Part shown: piece after piece, positions 1-9,373 of the stretch
Numbering within the stretch: position 1 is the stretch's first letter
How the letters are laid out: each line of letters starts with the position of its first letter
Assembly: GCF_003260095.1 (NCBI RefSeq)
Contig: NZ_PTPX01000014.1
Coordinates: 124,001-188,000 of the forward strand
DNA from: Glaesserella australis
GTDB taxonomy: Bacteria; Pseudomonadota; Gammaproteobacteria; Enterobacterales; Pasteurellaceae
Length of the DNA: 64,000 bases
Direction: 5' to 3'
The notes under the pieces: model-generated
Databases searched by the model: none
What the model saw: the letters and a program-made list of their open reading frames with translations, nothing else
Told to the model about the DNA's origin: nothing
Position numbers and translations under genes: made by a program

Positions 1-1913
1 TTTTGGATACCGAAGCATTTATGGCGGGATTTGCTACTGCTGATAAAGCAAAACAGGCTGGCATACGCCCGAGTTTCCCTGATCTACATGAATTGTATCA
101 GTGCTATGAGCTTTATATGGCGGAGCTAGCGAAAAAGACAGATTTAGGGAGATTAGTCAATCAAGAACGTCAAGTGATATTACAACAATGTTTTAGTGCA
201 GCTGAGTTAGATAAATCGCTATTTAGCTTAACCGTGCCAACTGGCGGCGGTAAAACCTTAGCGAGTTTAGGGTTTGCCTTGAAGCATGCTCTGAAATTTC
301 ATAAAAAACGTATTATTTACGCCATTCCGTTTACTAGTATTATTGAACAAAACGCAGCCGTTTTTCGTAAGGTATTGGGGGATAACGTGGTGCTTGAACA
401 TCACAGTAATTTAGAAGTGAGTGAAAGTAACGAAACGACCAAAAATCGCTTAGCAACCGAAAACTGGGACGCTCCTTTGATTGTAACAACCAATGTACAA
501 TTGTTTGAAAGCCTGTTTGCCGCTCGCACTAGCCGTTGCCGTAAGATTCATAATATTGCCGATAGTGTAGTAATTTTAGACGAGTCCCAGCAACTCCCCC
601 GTGAATTTCAAAAGCCGATTACGGACATGATGCGTGTCTTGGCACAAGATTATGGCACGACTTTTGTGCTTTGCACCGCGACTCAACCTGAATTGGGTAA
701 GGAAATTGATGCCTTCGGACGCGTAGATATGGAAGGTTTAAATGATGTTTATGAAATTATTCAAGATAAAACTACGTTAGCAAAACGTTTGCAACGAGTA
801 CAAATCAACTTTCCTGAAGCGAATTCACCCAAACAAACATGGCAACAAATTGCTGCTGAAATCACAACACAACCGTGTGTGCTGGCAGTAGTGAATACAC
901 GGCGTCATGCACGTCAATTATTTGCTGAGTTACCTGATGATGGTATTAAGCTACATCTTTCTGCCAATATGTGTGCAGCGCATCGTGCTGAAGTCATCGC
1001 TTTAATAAGGCGTTATCTACATGAATATCATAATGGACACTTAAATCAACCGCTATGGGTGGTGAGTACCCAGTTAATTGAGGCGGGGGTAGATGTAGAT
1101 TTTCCGGTGGTATATCGTGCGATGGCGGGCTTGGATAGCATTATTCAGACGGCAGGCCGTTGTAATAGAGAGGGGAAATTACCTGACCTTGGTAAGGTGG
1201 TCGTGTTCCGGGCAGAACAAGGCGCGCCTAGCGGCAGTTTAAAACAAGGGCAGGATATTACTGAAGAAATGCTGGTAAAAGGATTATTAAGCGAACCACT
1301 ATTGCCTGAAACGTTTAGTGACTATTTTCGCCGATTTAGAGCTAAAGGCGCAGTGGATAAATACAATATCAGCGCAGATTTAACTGCTGAATGTTCGCAA
1401 CAAAACCCGTTGGCTTTTAAGTTTCGCACGGCTGCCGAGAAATTTCGTTTGATTGATAATAAAGGTGTGGCATTAATTGTTCCTTTTATACCCTTGGTTT
1501 GGCAGGAAGAAGGGAAAGAGAACAAGATAGTCGATACCACAAAGTTGGACGATTTTTTAAAGCAGCATTTAGATAATATCTCATTTGATAAATGGCAGGA
1601 AAAATTAAACAGCTTGCGTTATCCAAGTGCAGAACAAAACGAATTCTTACGAACCGATAAGCCTTCTTTGCCAGAACCTTTTGAAACTTGGTTTACTTAT
1701 TTGGAAAGTGATCCACTAAAACATAAATGGGTATATCGCAAATTACAACGTTATACGATTAGTGTATATGAACATGAACTAAAAAAATTGCCTGAAAAAG
1801 CGGTATTCTCAAGAGCAGGGTTATTGGTGCTGGATGTAGGTTATTACCGCGATATGTTGGGGGCAGATTTTGATGATGAAATCAGTCTTATGCCACAAGA
1901 ATCCGTATTGTAA
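1..1913 (+). CDS. cas3: CRISPR-associated helicase/nuclease Cas3 (type I-C), 5' end outside window
   Basis: Cas3 is the helicase-nuclease recruited by Cascade to unwind and degrade target DNA. The reading frame is open to the left window edge, so the N-terminal HD nuclease domain lies upstream and the apparent TTG start at base 3 is not real. Visible SF2 helicase motifs, in order: a Walker A loop TVPTGGGKT (about 80 residues in), motif II DESQ near base 575, TQLIEAGVDVDF near base 1070, and motif VI QTAGRCNREG near base 1150. The visible 636 residues are what would be expected once the HD domain is removed. It is the first gene of the I-C locus and is separated from cas5c by a 200-bp regulatory region. 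The family assignment is secure. Confidence 0.95.
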   Translation, partial: LDTEAFMAGFATADKAKQAGIRPSFPDLHELYQCYELYMAELAKKTDLGRLVNQERQVILQQCFSAAELDKSLFSLTVPTGGGKTLASLGFALKHALKFHKKRIIYAIPFTSIIEQNAAVFRKVLGDNVVLEHHSNLEVSESNETTKNRLATENWDAPLIVTTNVQLFESLFAARTSRCRKIHNIADSVVILDESQQLPREFQKPITDMMRVLAQDYGTTFVLCTATQPELGKEIDAFGRVDMEGLNDVYEIIQDKTTLAKRLQRVQINFPEANSPKQTWQQIAAEITTQPCVLAVVNTRRHARQLFAELPDDGIKLHLSANMCAAHRAEVIALIRRYLHEYHNGHLNQPLWVVSTQLIEAGVDVDFPVVYRAMAGLDSIIQTAGRCNREGKLPDLGKVVVFRAEQGAPSGSLKQGQDITEEMLVKGLLSEPLLPETFSDYFRRFRAKGAVDKYNISADLTAECSQQNPLAFKFRTAAEKFRLIDNKGVALIVPFIPLVWQEEGKENKIVDTTKLDDFLKQHLDNISFDKWQEKLNSLRYPSAEQNEFLRTDKPSLPEPFETWFTYLESDPLKHKWVYRKLQRYTISVYEHELKKLPEKAVFSRAGLLVLDVGYYRDMLGADFDDEISLMPQESVL

Positions 1914-1990
1914 ATAAAATGCCCCAAAAGGGGCATTTGGGCTGGTCAATATAGCACCATGGTTTCAACACACAGTCAGAGATGACTGAT
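1911..1990 (-). ncRNA. creR-like: CreR-like crRNA: degenerate CRISPR repeat + pseudo-spacer + terminator, predicted to repress the cas5c promoter
   Basis: Read on the minus strand, bases 1990 to 1962 form a single degenerate copy of the array repeat. It has a 6-bp stem (CAGTCA/TGACTG), a 4-nt loop and an 11-nt tag TGTGTTGAAAC, against TGAGTTGAAAC in the array (one difference). A 23-nt pseudo-spacer follows (1961-1939). Then comes a 9-bp stem with a TTTT loop and a T-rich tail (1938-1911), which is an intrinsic terminator only on the minus strand. The first 14 nt of the pseudo-spacer match the minus strand of the cas5c promoter (2093-2080) except at position 6, with TTC immediately 5' of the match. 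Known precedent: CreA/CreR RNAs guide Cascade to promoters using short seed matches. No near-consensus promoter is visible for this RNA; the upstream sequence is AT-rich. Expression is inferred. Confidence 0.8.
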
Positions 1991-2055
1991 TTTACTATTA
2001 TTAGTAAGTCTTATATTTTAACAAAAATTTGTCGAAATAAAAATTTCGTCAATCA

Positions 2056-2084
2056 TTGACAATACTGTTGGAGTTTTTTAATAT
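2056..2084 (+). promoter_or_regulatory. cas5c-cas8c-cas7c promoter
   Basis: A perfect TTGACA (2056-2061) and TAATAT (2079-2084) are separated by 17 bp, 30 bp upstream of the cas5c start. The strength of this promoter suggests it needs repression. The -10 element overlaps the predicted Cascade target described under the CreR-like RNA. Confidence 0.8.
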
Positions 2085-2096
2085 AGCTCCATGGAA
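2080..2096 (-). promoter_or_regulatory. Predicted Cascade self-target (protospacer with TTC PAM) over the cas5c -10 region
   Basis: On the minus strand TTC (2096-2094) is followed by CATGGAGCTATATT (2093-2080). The CreR-like pseudo-spacer begins CATGGTGCTATATT. The only mismatch is at spacer position 6, a base that type I Cascade flips out and does not pair. Beyond 14 nt the match is lost, which is the pattern expected for binding without cleavage. Confidence 0.75.
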
Positions 2097-2113
2097 ATCA
2101 TTAAGGAGGGTAT

Positions 2114-2758
2114 ATGAGTTTTATCATAGAAATTAGCGGCGATCTGGCTTGTTTCACCCGCCCAGAATTGAAGGTGGAGCGAGTTAGCTATCCTGTAATT
2201 ACACCTTCAGTCGCGCGTAATATCTTGATGGCTATTCTGTGGAAACCGGCTATTCGTTGGCGTGTTTTAAAGATAGAAATTTTGAAACCAATTCAATGGG
2301 TTAGTATTCGCCGCAATGAGGTCGGTATAAAAATGAGTAACCGTAGTCAAGGTATGTACATTGAAGATAACCGCCAACAACGGGCTTCTATGTTATTGCG
2401 TGATGTTGCCTACCGTATCCATGCTGACTTTGATATGACAAACGAAGCGGGTGAAGGAGATAATCGCACTAAATTTGTCGAAATGTTTAAACGCCGTGCC
2501 AGTAAAGGGCAATATTTTCATCAGCCGTATTTAGGTTGTCGTGAATTTCCTTGCCATTTTAGATTGCTTGAAAAAGCGGAAGACGGTTTGCCACGCGAAG
2601 ACATTACTCAAAATTTCGGCTTTATGCTCTATGACATGGATTACAGCAAATCTGCCCCGCACGATTCCAATAATGCCGAGCCGATGTTTTATGAGTGTAA
2701 AGCAGTTAATGGCGTAATTATAGTGCCGCCAGTCGATAGCGAGGAGGTGAAGCGATGA
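2114..2758 (+). CDS. cas5c: Type I-C CRISPR protein Cas5c (Cas5d)
   Basis: A RAMP-fold protein of 214 residues. In type I-C it replaces Cas6: it cuts pre-crRNA at the base of the repeat hairpin, leaving the 11-nt 5' tag, and then caps the complex. The start follows a strong AAGGAGGG ribosome site. The N-terminus (IEISGDLACFTRPELKVERVSYP region) and the C-terminal FYECKAVNGVI stretch look like the family, and the length is typical. The last four bases overlap the cas8c start (ATGA), so the two genes are translationally coupled. Its promoter is the predicted target of the CreR-like RNA. Confidence 0.93.
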   Translation: MSFIIEISGDLACFTRPELKVERVSYPVITPSVARNILMAILWKPAIRWRVLKIEILKPIQWVSIRRNEVGIKMSNRSQGMYIEDNRQQRASMLLRDVAYRIHADFDMTNEAGEGDNRTKFVEMFKRRASKGQYFHQPYLGCREFPCHFRLLEKAEDGLPREDITQNFGFMLYDMDYSKSAPHDSNNAEPMFYECKAVNGVIIVPPVDSEEVKR

Positions 2759-4563
2759 TTTTACAAGCATTGACGCATTATTATCAACGTAAATCAAATG
2801 CTGGGGGAGATGTTGCTCCTGAAGGGTTTGAATTTAAAGAACTTCCTTTTGTGATTGTGATTGATGAGCAGGGGCGGTTTATTGCCCTTGAAGATACACG
2901 AGAGCAAGTCGCTAAAAAGAAAATTGGACGTAAATTTTTGGTGCCTAAAGGTTTGGGGCGTAGTGGTGCTAAGTCCTATGAAGTGAGCAATATTTTGTGG
3001 GATCACTATGGCTATGTGCTGGGTGTCGCAAAAGAAGTAGAGAGCATTGCTAAAAAAACACCTGAGCAAATTGCTGATGAACAAACCAAAAATCAGATTT
3101 TGGCAGACAATCAACATCAAAGTTTTATTAAAAAAGTAGATGAATTGCTTCAAGCGCTTCCAAGCGATAAAGGCATTGTGGCTGTTAAAGCATTTTTGGC
3201 AAACACAGATGAGATTGTTAAGGTTACCCAGTCTGAAAATTGGTCTGAGTGCTTTAAAACCAAAGGGTGTAACTTAAGTTTTCGTTTGGTAAGCGAAGTG
3301 CGCGATTTAATCTGCCAGTCCAAAGCATTACAAACCTATCTGTCGGATAAAAAAGGCGATAAGTCGGAAAATAGCCAAGTAGGTATTTGTTTAGTAACAG
3401 GTAAAAAGACAAATATTGCTCGCTTGCACAATCCCGTCAAAGGTGTCAATGCTAAACCTGCGCCATTTGCTTCGGTAAATTTGGCTGCATTTGAGTCTTA
3501 TGATAAACAGCAAGGTTTTATTTTCCCTGTGGGCGAGCAGGCAATGTTTGAGTACACCACGGCCTTGAATATGCTCTTAGATAGCGACAATCGCTTTCGT
3601 ATTGGTGATGTGACAGCCGTGTGCTGGGCTGAAAAACCTACGCCGCTTGAGAGTAAGATGTCACTGATGATGAACGGGGGTGGTAAAGACAACCCAGATG
3701 CACATATTGAAGAAGTGAAATTGCTTTATAAAAGCCTATATAACGGCAAATATCAAGAGCCTAACGCCAAAGATAAATTTTATCTGCTTGGCTTGTCGCC
3801 TAATTCCGCTCGGATTGTGGTGCGATTTTGGCATGAAACCACGGTTGCAGAATTGTCGGAAAATATTGCCAAATGGTATGACGATTTACAAATAATTCGT
3901 GGTGAAAAATCGCTTTATCCTGAATTTATGCCATTACCACGTTTGTTGGGGAATCTAGTGCTTGACGGCAAATTGGATAATTTACCATCGGATTTGATTG
4001 CAACCGTGACACAAAGTGCCTTAAGCAACCAGCCCCTGCCAGTTAGCCTTCTGCAACTTGCTTTACGTCGTAATAAAGCTGAGCAAAAAATTACCTATGG
4101 ACGTGCTTGTTTAATTAAAGCCTATTTAAATCGTGCTGTCCGTACAGGTAGATTAAAAACTACAAAGGAGATTACCATGAGTTTAGATAGAGAAAGAAGT
4201 GACATTGGTTATGTTCTAGGGCGTTTATTTGCTGTTTTAGAAAAAGCGCAAAGCGAAGCCAATCCATCACTAAACGCCACCATTGGCGACCGCTATTTCG
4301 GTTCGGCAAGTAGCACACCGATTGCCGTGTTTGGCACTTTAATGCGTTTATCGCCCCATCATTTGAGTAAGCTAGAACATGAAGGTCGCGCTGTACATCT
4401 AAAATGGGAAATTGGACAAATTTTAGAGAAATGCCAAAAATTCCCCAGCCATCTTAATTTGGAGCAACAAGGTTTATTTGCCATCGGCTATTACCATGAA
4501 ACCCAATTTTTGTTTACCAAGGAAGCTTTAAAAACCCTTTTTAACCAAGCGAAATCTGCTTAA
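2755..4563 (+). CDS. cas8c: Type I-C Cascade large subunit Cas8c (Csd1)
   Basis: Large subunit of 602 residues, the usual Csd1 length. In type I-C it recognises the TTC-type PAM and recruits Cas3. The start overlaps the cas5c stop, and cas7c follows after 11 bp. The N-terminus ([12 protein letters not shown]) and the central [14 protein letters not shown] segment resemble Csd1 proteins. The 3' quarter contains an in-frame internal start with its own ribosome site that should make the small subunit Cas11c, listed separately. Confidence 0.93.
   Translation: MILQALTHYYQRKSNAGGDVAPEGFEFKELPFVIVIDEQGRFIALEDTREQVAKKKIGRKFLVPKGLGRSGAKSYEVSNILWDHYGYVLGVAKEVESIAKKTPEQIADEQTKNQILADNQHQSFIKKVDELLQALPSDKGIVAVKAFLANTDEIVKVTQSENWSECFKTKGCNLSFRLVSEVRDLICQSKALQTYLSDKKGDKSENSQVGICLVTGKKTNIARLHNPVKGVNAKPAPFASVNLAAFESYDKQQGFIFPVGEQAMFEYTTALNMLLDSDNRFRIGDVTAVCWAEKPTPLESKMSLMMNGGGKDNPDAHIEEVKLLYKSLYNGKYQEPNAKDKFYLLGLSPNSARIVVRFWHETTVAELSENIAKWYDDLQIIRGEKSLYPEFMPLPRLLGNLVLDGKLDNLPSDLIATVTQSALSNQPLPVSLLQLALRRNKAEQKITYGRACLIKAYLNRAVRTGRLKTTKEITMSLDRERSDIGYVLGRLFAVLEKAQSEANPSLNATIGDRYFGSASSTPIAVFGTLMRLSPHHLSKLEHEGRAVHLKWEIGQILEKCQKFPSHLNLEQQGLFAIGYYHETQFLFTKEALKTLFNQAKSA
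4177..4563 (+). CDS. cas11c: Internal in-frame ORF: Cascade small subunit Cas11c
   Basis: Type I-C systems lack a separate small-subunit gene; Cas11c is made from an internal start within cas8c. Here ATG at 4177 is in frame with cas8c (codon 475) and is preceded at 6-bp spacing by AAGGAG (4165-4170), a ribosome site that would be odd by chance inside a gene. The product is 128 residues beginning [15 protein letters not shown], close to the size known for Cas11c. It would line the belly of Cascade and stabilise the R-loop. The inference rests on family knowledge plus the visible ribosome site. Confidence 0.78.
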   Translation: MSLDRERSDIGYVLGRLFAVLEKAQSEANPSLNATIGDRYFGSASSTPIAVFGTLMRLSPHHLSKLEHEGRAVHLKWEIGQILEKCQKFPSHLNLEQQGLFAIGYYHETQFLFTKEALKTLFNQAKSA

Positions 4564-4574
4564 GGAGCAATAAA

Positions 4575-5426
4575 ATGACTATTGAAAAACGTTATGACTT
4601 TGTCTTTTTGTTTGATGTACAAGATGGTAACCCTAACGGTGACCCCGACGCAGGAAACTTGCCACGCATTGATCCCGAAACGGGCATGGGCTTGGTAACT
4701 GATGTTTGCTTAAAACGCAAAGTACGTAATTTTGTACAAATGACCCAAAGCCCTGAAACACACGATATTTTTATTCGTGAAAAAGGTATTTTAAATAACC
4801 TAATTGATGACTCCCACGAACAAGATAGTGTTAAAAATAAAGAAAAAGGTGAGAAAACTGAAGCGGCTCGCCAATATATGTGCGCTCGTTATTATGATGT
4901 TCGTACCTTTGGTGCAGTTATGACCACCGGCAAAAATGCAGGTCAAGTGCGTGGTCCAGTTCAACTTACTTTTTCACGCTCTATCGATCCGATTATTACA
5001 TTAGAGCATTCTATTACTCGTATGGCAGTAACTAATGAAAAAGATGCTAGTGAAACGGGGGATAATCGTACCATGGGGCGCAAATTCACCGTTCCTTATG
5101 GTTTGTATCGTTGCCACGGCTTCATTTCCGCTCACTTTGCCAAACAAACCGGTTTTTCCGATGAAGATTTGGAGTTGTTCTGGCAAGCTTTGATCAATAT
5201 GTTCGATCACGATCATTCCGCAGCCCGCGGGCAAATGAATGCACGTGGTTTGTATGTATTTGAACATAGTAATAGCTTGGGTGACGCTCCTGCTGATAGC
5301 CTGTTTAGACGTATTTTTGTTTCTAAAAAAGAAGGCGTAGATTCTGCCCGCAGTTTTGATGACTATAGTGTAGCGGTGGACGATAAAGATTTGGGAGCAA
5401 CAAAACTATATCGTAAATTAGGTTAA
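4575..5426 (+). CDS. cas7c: Type I-C Cascade backbone Cas7c (Csd2)
   Basis: Backbone subunit of 283 residues that polymerises along the crRNA spacer. The family hallmark near the N-terminus is clear ([19 protein letters not shown], followed by [12 protein letters not shown]), as is the central [16 protein letters not shown] stretch. The start has AAGGAG upstream. It is the third gene of the cas5-cas8-cas7 unit. A 59-bp gap with an uptake word (ACCGCTTGT) separates it from cas4. Confidence 0.95.
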   Translation: MTIEKRYDFVFLFDVQDGNPNGDPDAGNLPRIDPETGMGLVTDVCLKRKVRNFVQMTQSPETHDIFIREKGILNNLIDDSHEQDSVKNKEKGEKTEAARQYMCARYYDVRTFGAVMTTGKNAGQVRGPVQLTFSRSIDPIITLEHSITRMAVTNEKDASETGDNRTMGRKFTVPYGLYRCHGFISAHFAKQTGFSDEDLELFWQALINMFDHDHSAARGQMNARGLYVFEHSNSLGDAPADSLFRRIFVSKKEGVDSARSFDDYSVAVDDKDLGATKLYRKLG

Positions 5427-5485
5427 TCAAGTGCTTATTTGCAAAATTTTCAGCAAATCAAACCGCTTGTAAGAGAGTGTCATCC

Positions 5486-6091
5486 ATGCGTATGATTTCG
5501 CTCTCCGCCTTACAGCACTATGCCTTTTGCCCACGCCAATGCGCGTTAATTCATAACGAACAGGTGTGGGCAGAAAACTATTTGACTGCTCAAGGTAGGG
5601 CGTTGCACGAGCGAGTGGACAGTGGCGAGCCTGAAACTCGCAAGGGCGTTCGCTTTGAGCGTAGTGTTCACGTTGCTGCCGAGCAACTTGGGCTAAGTGG
5701 GGTGCTGGATATGGTGGAGCATGACCTAAAAACAGGCGAGTTAAAACCTGTGGAATATAAGCGTGGCAAGCCTAAGCCTGAACCCTTTGATGAAATCCAA
5801 CTGTGTGCTCAAGCCTTGTGCTTAGAAGAGATGACAGGGCAGACCATCAACGAAGGAGCATTATGGTATATGCAAACCCGCCACCGCCTGCCTGTGGTGT
5901 TTTCAGCTGAGTTGCGAAAACGTACGCTAGATGTTATCAAAAGCGTACGAGCGTTACTTGACAGCGGACAAACTCCACCCCCTGAGTATGCCAAACGCTG
6001 TAAGGCGTGTTCCTTGATTGAGCTTTGCCAACCGAAGTTGTTGGGGAAGGATAGGTCAGTGGGGTATGTGGCGGGGTTGTTTGGGGGGTAA
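5486..6091 (+). CDS. cas4: CRISPR-associated exonuclease Cas4 (Cas4/Dna2 family)
   Basis: Cas4 trims prespacers and selects those with the correct PAM, working with Cas1-Cas2. The product is about 201 residues. Cysteines for an iron-sulfur cluster are visible near the N-terminus (YAFCPRQC) and C-terminus (CKACSLIELC), with RecB-type nuclease residues between them (GVLDMVEHD, PVEYKRGKPK). I chose ATG 5486, which has AAGAGAG at good spacing; a GTG at 5477 is also in frame. In most I-C loci cas4 is directly followed by cas1; here an OLD-type nuclease gene separates them. Confidence 0.93.
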   Translation: MRMISLSALQHYAFCPRQCALIHNEQVWAENYLTAQGRALHERVDSGEPETRKGVRFERSVHVAAEQLGLSGVLDMVEHDLKTGELKPVEYKRGKPKPEPFDEIQLCAQALCLEEMTGQTINEGALWYMQTRHRLPVVFSAELRKRTLDVIKSVRALLDSGQTPPPEYAKRCKACSLIELCQPKLLGKDRSVGYVAGLFGG

Positions 6092-6138
6092 AATATTAAA
6101 ACTCTTTTTTGCTTTGAGAAATTTATAAGGAAAACCAT

Positions 6139-7898
6139 ATGAAGATTAGAACAATTGAAATTAGAAACTGGCGTTCTATTAAAGAACTCAAAATTTCAGC
6201 GCAGGATTTAATGATTATTATCGGTCAAAATAATCAGGTAAATCTAATTTACTTTCTTCTATTTTATTCTTTTTTGGTGAAATTAAGCATCAAGATTTAG
6301 ATTTTTCACAAGGAGCGCAAGAGCTTTTTGTGGAAATAGAATTTGCTGAACTGGATGAACAAGACAAAAAAACATTTGAAAAATATTTAACCCAACAAGA
6401 AACACTTAGAGTTAGAAAAACTGCTTATTTAAACGGTAGTTTTGAATACAAAGGTTGGGTGCAAAATTGTTCAGAAGACTATTTAAAAGAAGAGAATGCA
6501 GGGAGTTATACAAATAGAGAAACGGCTAATAGCTTACCTTTCTATCGGCATTTACCAACAACAGGAAGATTAACTAAACAAAATATTATTGATGCGCAAC
6601 AAAAATATATTCAAGAAAATTTCTCTAACCTTTCGTTTAGTTATGAGTTAGAAGCAACTAATTTTATGGGGGCAAAATCTGTTGCCAAAGGAATTTTTGG
6701 AGATGTTTATTTCTTACCGGCAATAAAGAATGCTGCTGATGATTTTACATCAAAAGATACTAGTATTTTTGGGAAACTATTGGGAGAGGTTGTAGAAGCC
6801 ATGTCGCAACATAATTCTGACTGGCAGGGAACGAAACAACAATTAACAAATTTATTTTCTAAATTCAGTAAATATATTGATGGTGTAGAAAATACCAATC
6901 GGCCGGAGCAACTATCTAACTTGGAAGATGAGTTATCAAAAGAATTATCATCTTGGAATGCGCATTTTGATATTGAATTGAACGCTCCTGATATTGATAC
7001 AGTTTTGAAATCAAACGCTTCTGTATGGATTAACGATGGAACGAGAACGGATATTGCACGAAAAGGTCATGGTTTGCAACGTGCTGTAACGATTGCACTT
7101 ATTCAGTTAATTGCAAAACGCCAATCGCAAGCTACAAATAATACTGAAACTACTAATCGGGTAGCATCTAAATCTCGTTATTTTATTTTTGAAGAGCCTG
7201 AATTGTATTTACATCCACAGGCTCAAAGATCATTATTTGATAGCTTTATAAATTTATCTGAAACTAGCAGTCAAGTTATTTTATGTACACATTCTAGTAA
7301 TCTTATCAATATAGATAAATATAAATCTATTTATATTGTTAAAAAGGAAAATGAACAAGCTGGTAGCAAGGTAACTCAATGTGAAGAAGATTTATTTGAT
7401 GGAAACCAAAAAAATGAATGGAATTTGTCCTATTGGATTAATCCTGATAGAGGAGAGTTGTTTTTTGCTGAAAAAGTAATTTTAGTAGAAGGGCAAACTG
7501 ACAAAGTTATTATTTCTGCATTGGCAGATAAATTAGGTGTTTTTAAATATAGTTATACTATTATTGATTGTGGTTCAAAACAGAATATCCCTTTGTATAT
7601 TAGATTGTTAAACAAATTTGGCATTCCATATGTTGCCGTATATGATAAAGATCATCAAGAACATAAACAATCAAAACCACAAGCAATCGAAGCTGCTGAT
7701 TCTGCTACAAAAGCAATTGTAGATGAAGTTATTGAAGGATTGGGTATAGCAGTTGAACTAGTCAATGATATAGAAGAAGAGCTTGGTTATACGAGCGATA
7801 CATCAGGGAAACCATTTAAAGCATTACAACATATTAAATCGGATGATTTCAAATTTTCAGAAAGCTTTTCTGAAAAGATTAGAAAAATTTATGAATAG
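6139..7898 (+). pseudogene. OLD-family ATPase/TOPRIM endonuclease, frameshifted at its P-loop
   Basis: The gene begins at ATG 6139 behind AAGGA and reads MKIRTIEIRNWRSIKEL, then GQNNQ, then shifts frame at GG 6237-6238. One extra G there would restore GQNNQGKSNLLSSILFF, the expected Walker A, and join the start to the downstream frame, which runs to 7898 from about 6240. The rest is a complete OLD-type protein: a Walker B/D-loop region with FEEPELYLHP, an H-loop LCTHSSN, then a C-terminal TOPRIM nuclease (VILVEGQTDKVI, later VYDKDHQ). OLD proteins act in phage defence. A GTG at 6330 could restart translation but would give a product without the P-loop. It sits inside the cas operon between cas4 and cas1. 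A sequencing error is possible but cannot be judged here. Confidence 0.8.
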
Positions 7899-7983
7899 TA
7901 GGTGTAGGATGTGTGTATTAGGTGCACATATATTGACGGGTTATATACTTTAAATCATTAAAATACACAATAGAGTCTCCCAA

Positions 7984-8997
7984 ATGCGTAAACTTCAAAA
8001 CACACTCTATATCACCACCCAAGGCAGTTATTTACATAAAGAGCGTGAAACCTTGGTGGTGGAGCAAGACCGTAAGAAGGTAGCACAATTGCCTGTGCAT
8101 TCTATTGGGCATATTTTTTGTTTTGGTAATGTGTTGGTGTCGCCGTTTTTGATGGGCTTTTGTGGTGAAAATAATGTCAATTTGGCATTTTTTACTGAAA
8201 ATGGGCGGTTTTTGGGGCGGCTGCAAGGGCGACAAAGTGGCAATGTGCTACTAAGACGCGCTCAATATCGATTATCCGAACAAAATCCTGTGCCGATTGC
8301 TCGCCATATCATCGCTGCCAAAATCCAAGCATCAAAACGAGTACTCCAGCGACGACTGCGCAATCACGGTGAGCAAGCAGAAGTTGAACAAGCAATTAAT
8401 GCCTTAAATATCAGCTTAAATCAGCTTAAGCGGGCAGATAATTTGGACGTGATTCGTGGGATTGAAGGCGAAGCTGCGGCGCATTATTTTAGTGTATTTG
8501 GGTATTTGCTCAGCGAAGGTTGTGGCTTTACGTTTTCAGGGCGAAATCGTCGCCCGCCACGAGATGAAATCAATGCTTTGTTATCACTGTTATACAGCAT
8601 TCTTGGCAAGGATATCAGCGGGGCTTTGCAAGGTGTAGGGCTTGATCCGCAAGTGGGCTTTTTGCACGCTGACCGCCCGGGGCGCGACAGTTTGGCGCAG
8701 GATATTTTGGAAGAATTTCGTGCGTGGTGGGTGGATAGAATGGTGCTGTCGCTGATTAACCGTGGGCAAATCAAACTGCAAGATTTTACCACTGAAGCCA
8801 GTGGTGCAGTCAATCTCAAACCTGAAACCCGCAAGCTACTTTTCCAAACACTTCAAGCCAAAAAACAAGAGAAAATTATCCACCCATTTTTACAAGAAGA
8901 AGTGGAAATCGGTTTACTGCCATATATCCAAGCGATGTTGTTAGCCCGCCATTTACGTGGTGACTTGGCGGAGTATCCCCCATTTTTGATGAAATAA
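7984..8997 (+). CDS. cas1: CRISPR integrase Cas1 (type I-C)
   Basis: Catalytic subunit of the spacer integrase, 337 residues, normal for I-C Cas1. The metal-binding residues are in recognisable context: the Glu in GIEGEAAAHYF, the His in GFLHADRPGRDSLAQDILEE and the acidic residues just after it. The 85-bp region upstream contains TTGACG and AT-rich sequence but no convincing paired -10, so it may depend on readthrough across the OLD gene or on a weak local promoter. cas2 follows after 82 bp, which include an uptake word GACAAGCGGTCAG. Confidence 0.96.
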   Translation: MRKLQNTLYITTQGSYLHKERETLVVEQDRKKVAQLPVHSIGHIFCFGNVLVSPFLMGFCGENNVNLAFFTENGRFLGRLQGRQSGNVLLRRAQYRLSEQNPVPIARHIIAAKIQASKRVLQRRLRNHGEQAEVEQAINALNISLNQLKRADNLDVIRGIEGEAAAHYFSVFGYLLSEGCGFTFSGRNRRPPRDEINALLSLLYSILGKDISGALQGVGLDPQVGFLHADRPGRDSLAQDILEEFRAWWVDRMVLSLINRGQIKLQDFTTEASGAVNLKPETRKLLFQTLQAKKQEKIIHPFLQEEVEIGLLPYIQAMLLARHLRGDLAEYPPFLMK

Positions 8998-9079
8998 ACG
9001 GACAAGCGGTCAGTTTTCGGCAAAAATTTGCAAATTTTAAGAAAAAAGCACCCGGCTGTAAGATGTTTAAGGAGAGAAT

Positions 9080-9373
9080 ATGTTGATGTTAGTTACCTAT
9101 GATATTTCTTTTGATGACCCCGAAGGGCAAGCTAGACTGCGTCGTATCGCTAAACATTGTCTTGATTATGGCGTGCGAGCGCAGTATTCGGTGTTTGAAT
9201 GTGATGTTACCCCAGACCAGTGGGTCAAGCTCAAACAAAAATTATTAGAAACTTACAATCCTGAAAGCGATAGCTTGCGATTCTACCATTTGGGCAGCAA
9301 GTGGCGAAATAAGGTCGAACACCACGGCGCAAAACCTGCGGTGGATGTGTTTAAAGATGTGCTTATTATCTAA
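9080..9373 (+). CDS. cas2: CRISPR integrase subunit Cas2 (type I-C)
   Basis: Structural subunit of the Cas1-Cas2 integrase, 97 residues, beginning MLMLVTYDISFDD with the ferredoxin-like fold and the conserved Asp after the first strand. The RYGVRAQYSVFEC-type stretch is present (YGVRAQYSVFECDV). The start is preceded by AAGGAGAG. It is the last cas gene and points into the CRISPR leader. Confidence 0.96.
   Translation: MLMLVTYDISFDDPEGQARLRRIAKHCLDYGVRAQYSVFECDVTPDQWVKLKQKLLETYNPESDSLRFYHLGSKWRNKVEHHGAKPAVDVFKDVLII

Noticed and set aside
1990..2113. Possible CreT toxin gene next to the CreR-like RNA
   Set aside because: No small ORF with a ribosome site is present in the gap; the target is the cas5c promoter, so the CreR (cas-regulating) reading is preferred over a CreTA toxin module.
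6330..7898. A normal, intact ATPase gene starting at GTG 6330
   Set aside because: The coding signal, start codon and ribosome site begin at 6139; restoring one G joins both frames and recreates the P-loop, so 6330 is only a restart within a frameshifted gene.
7933..7964. A sigma70 promoter for cas1 (TTGACG then TAAAAT)
   Set aside because: Spacing is 20 bp, too long to support a confident call.
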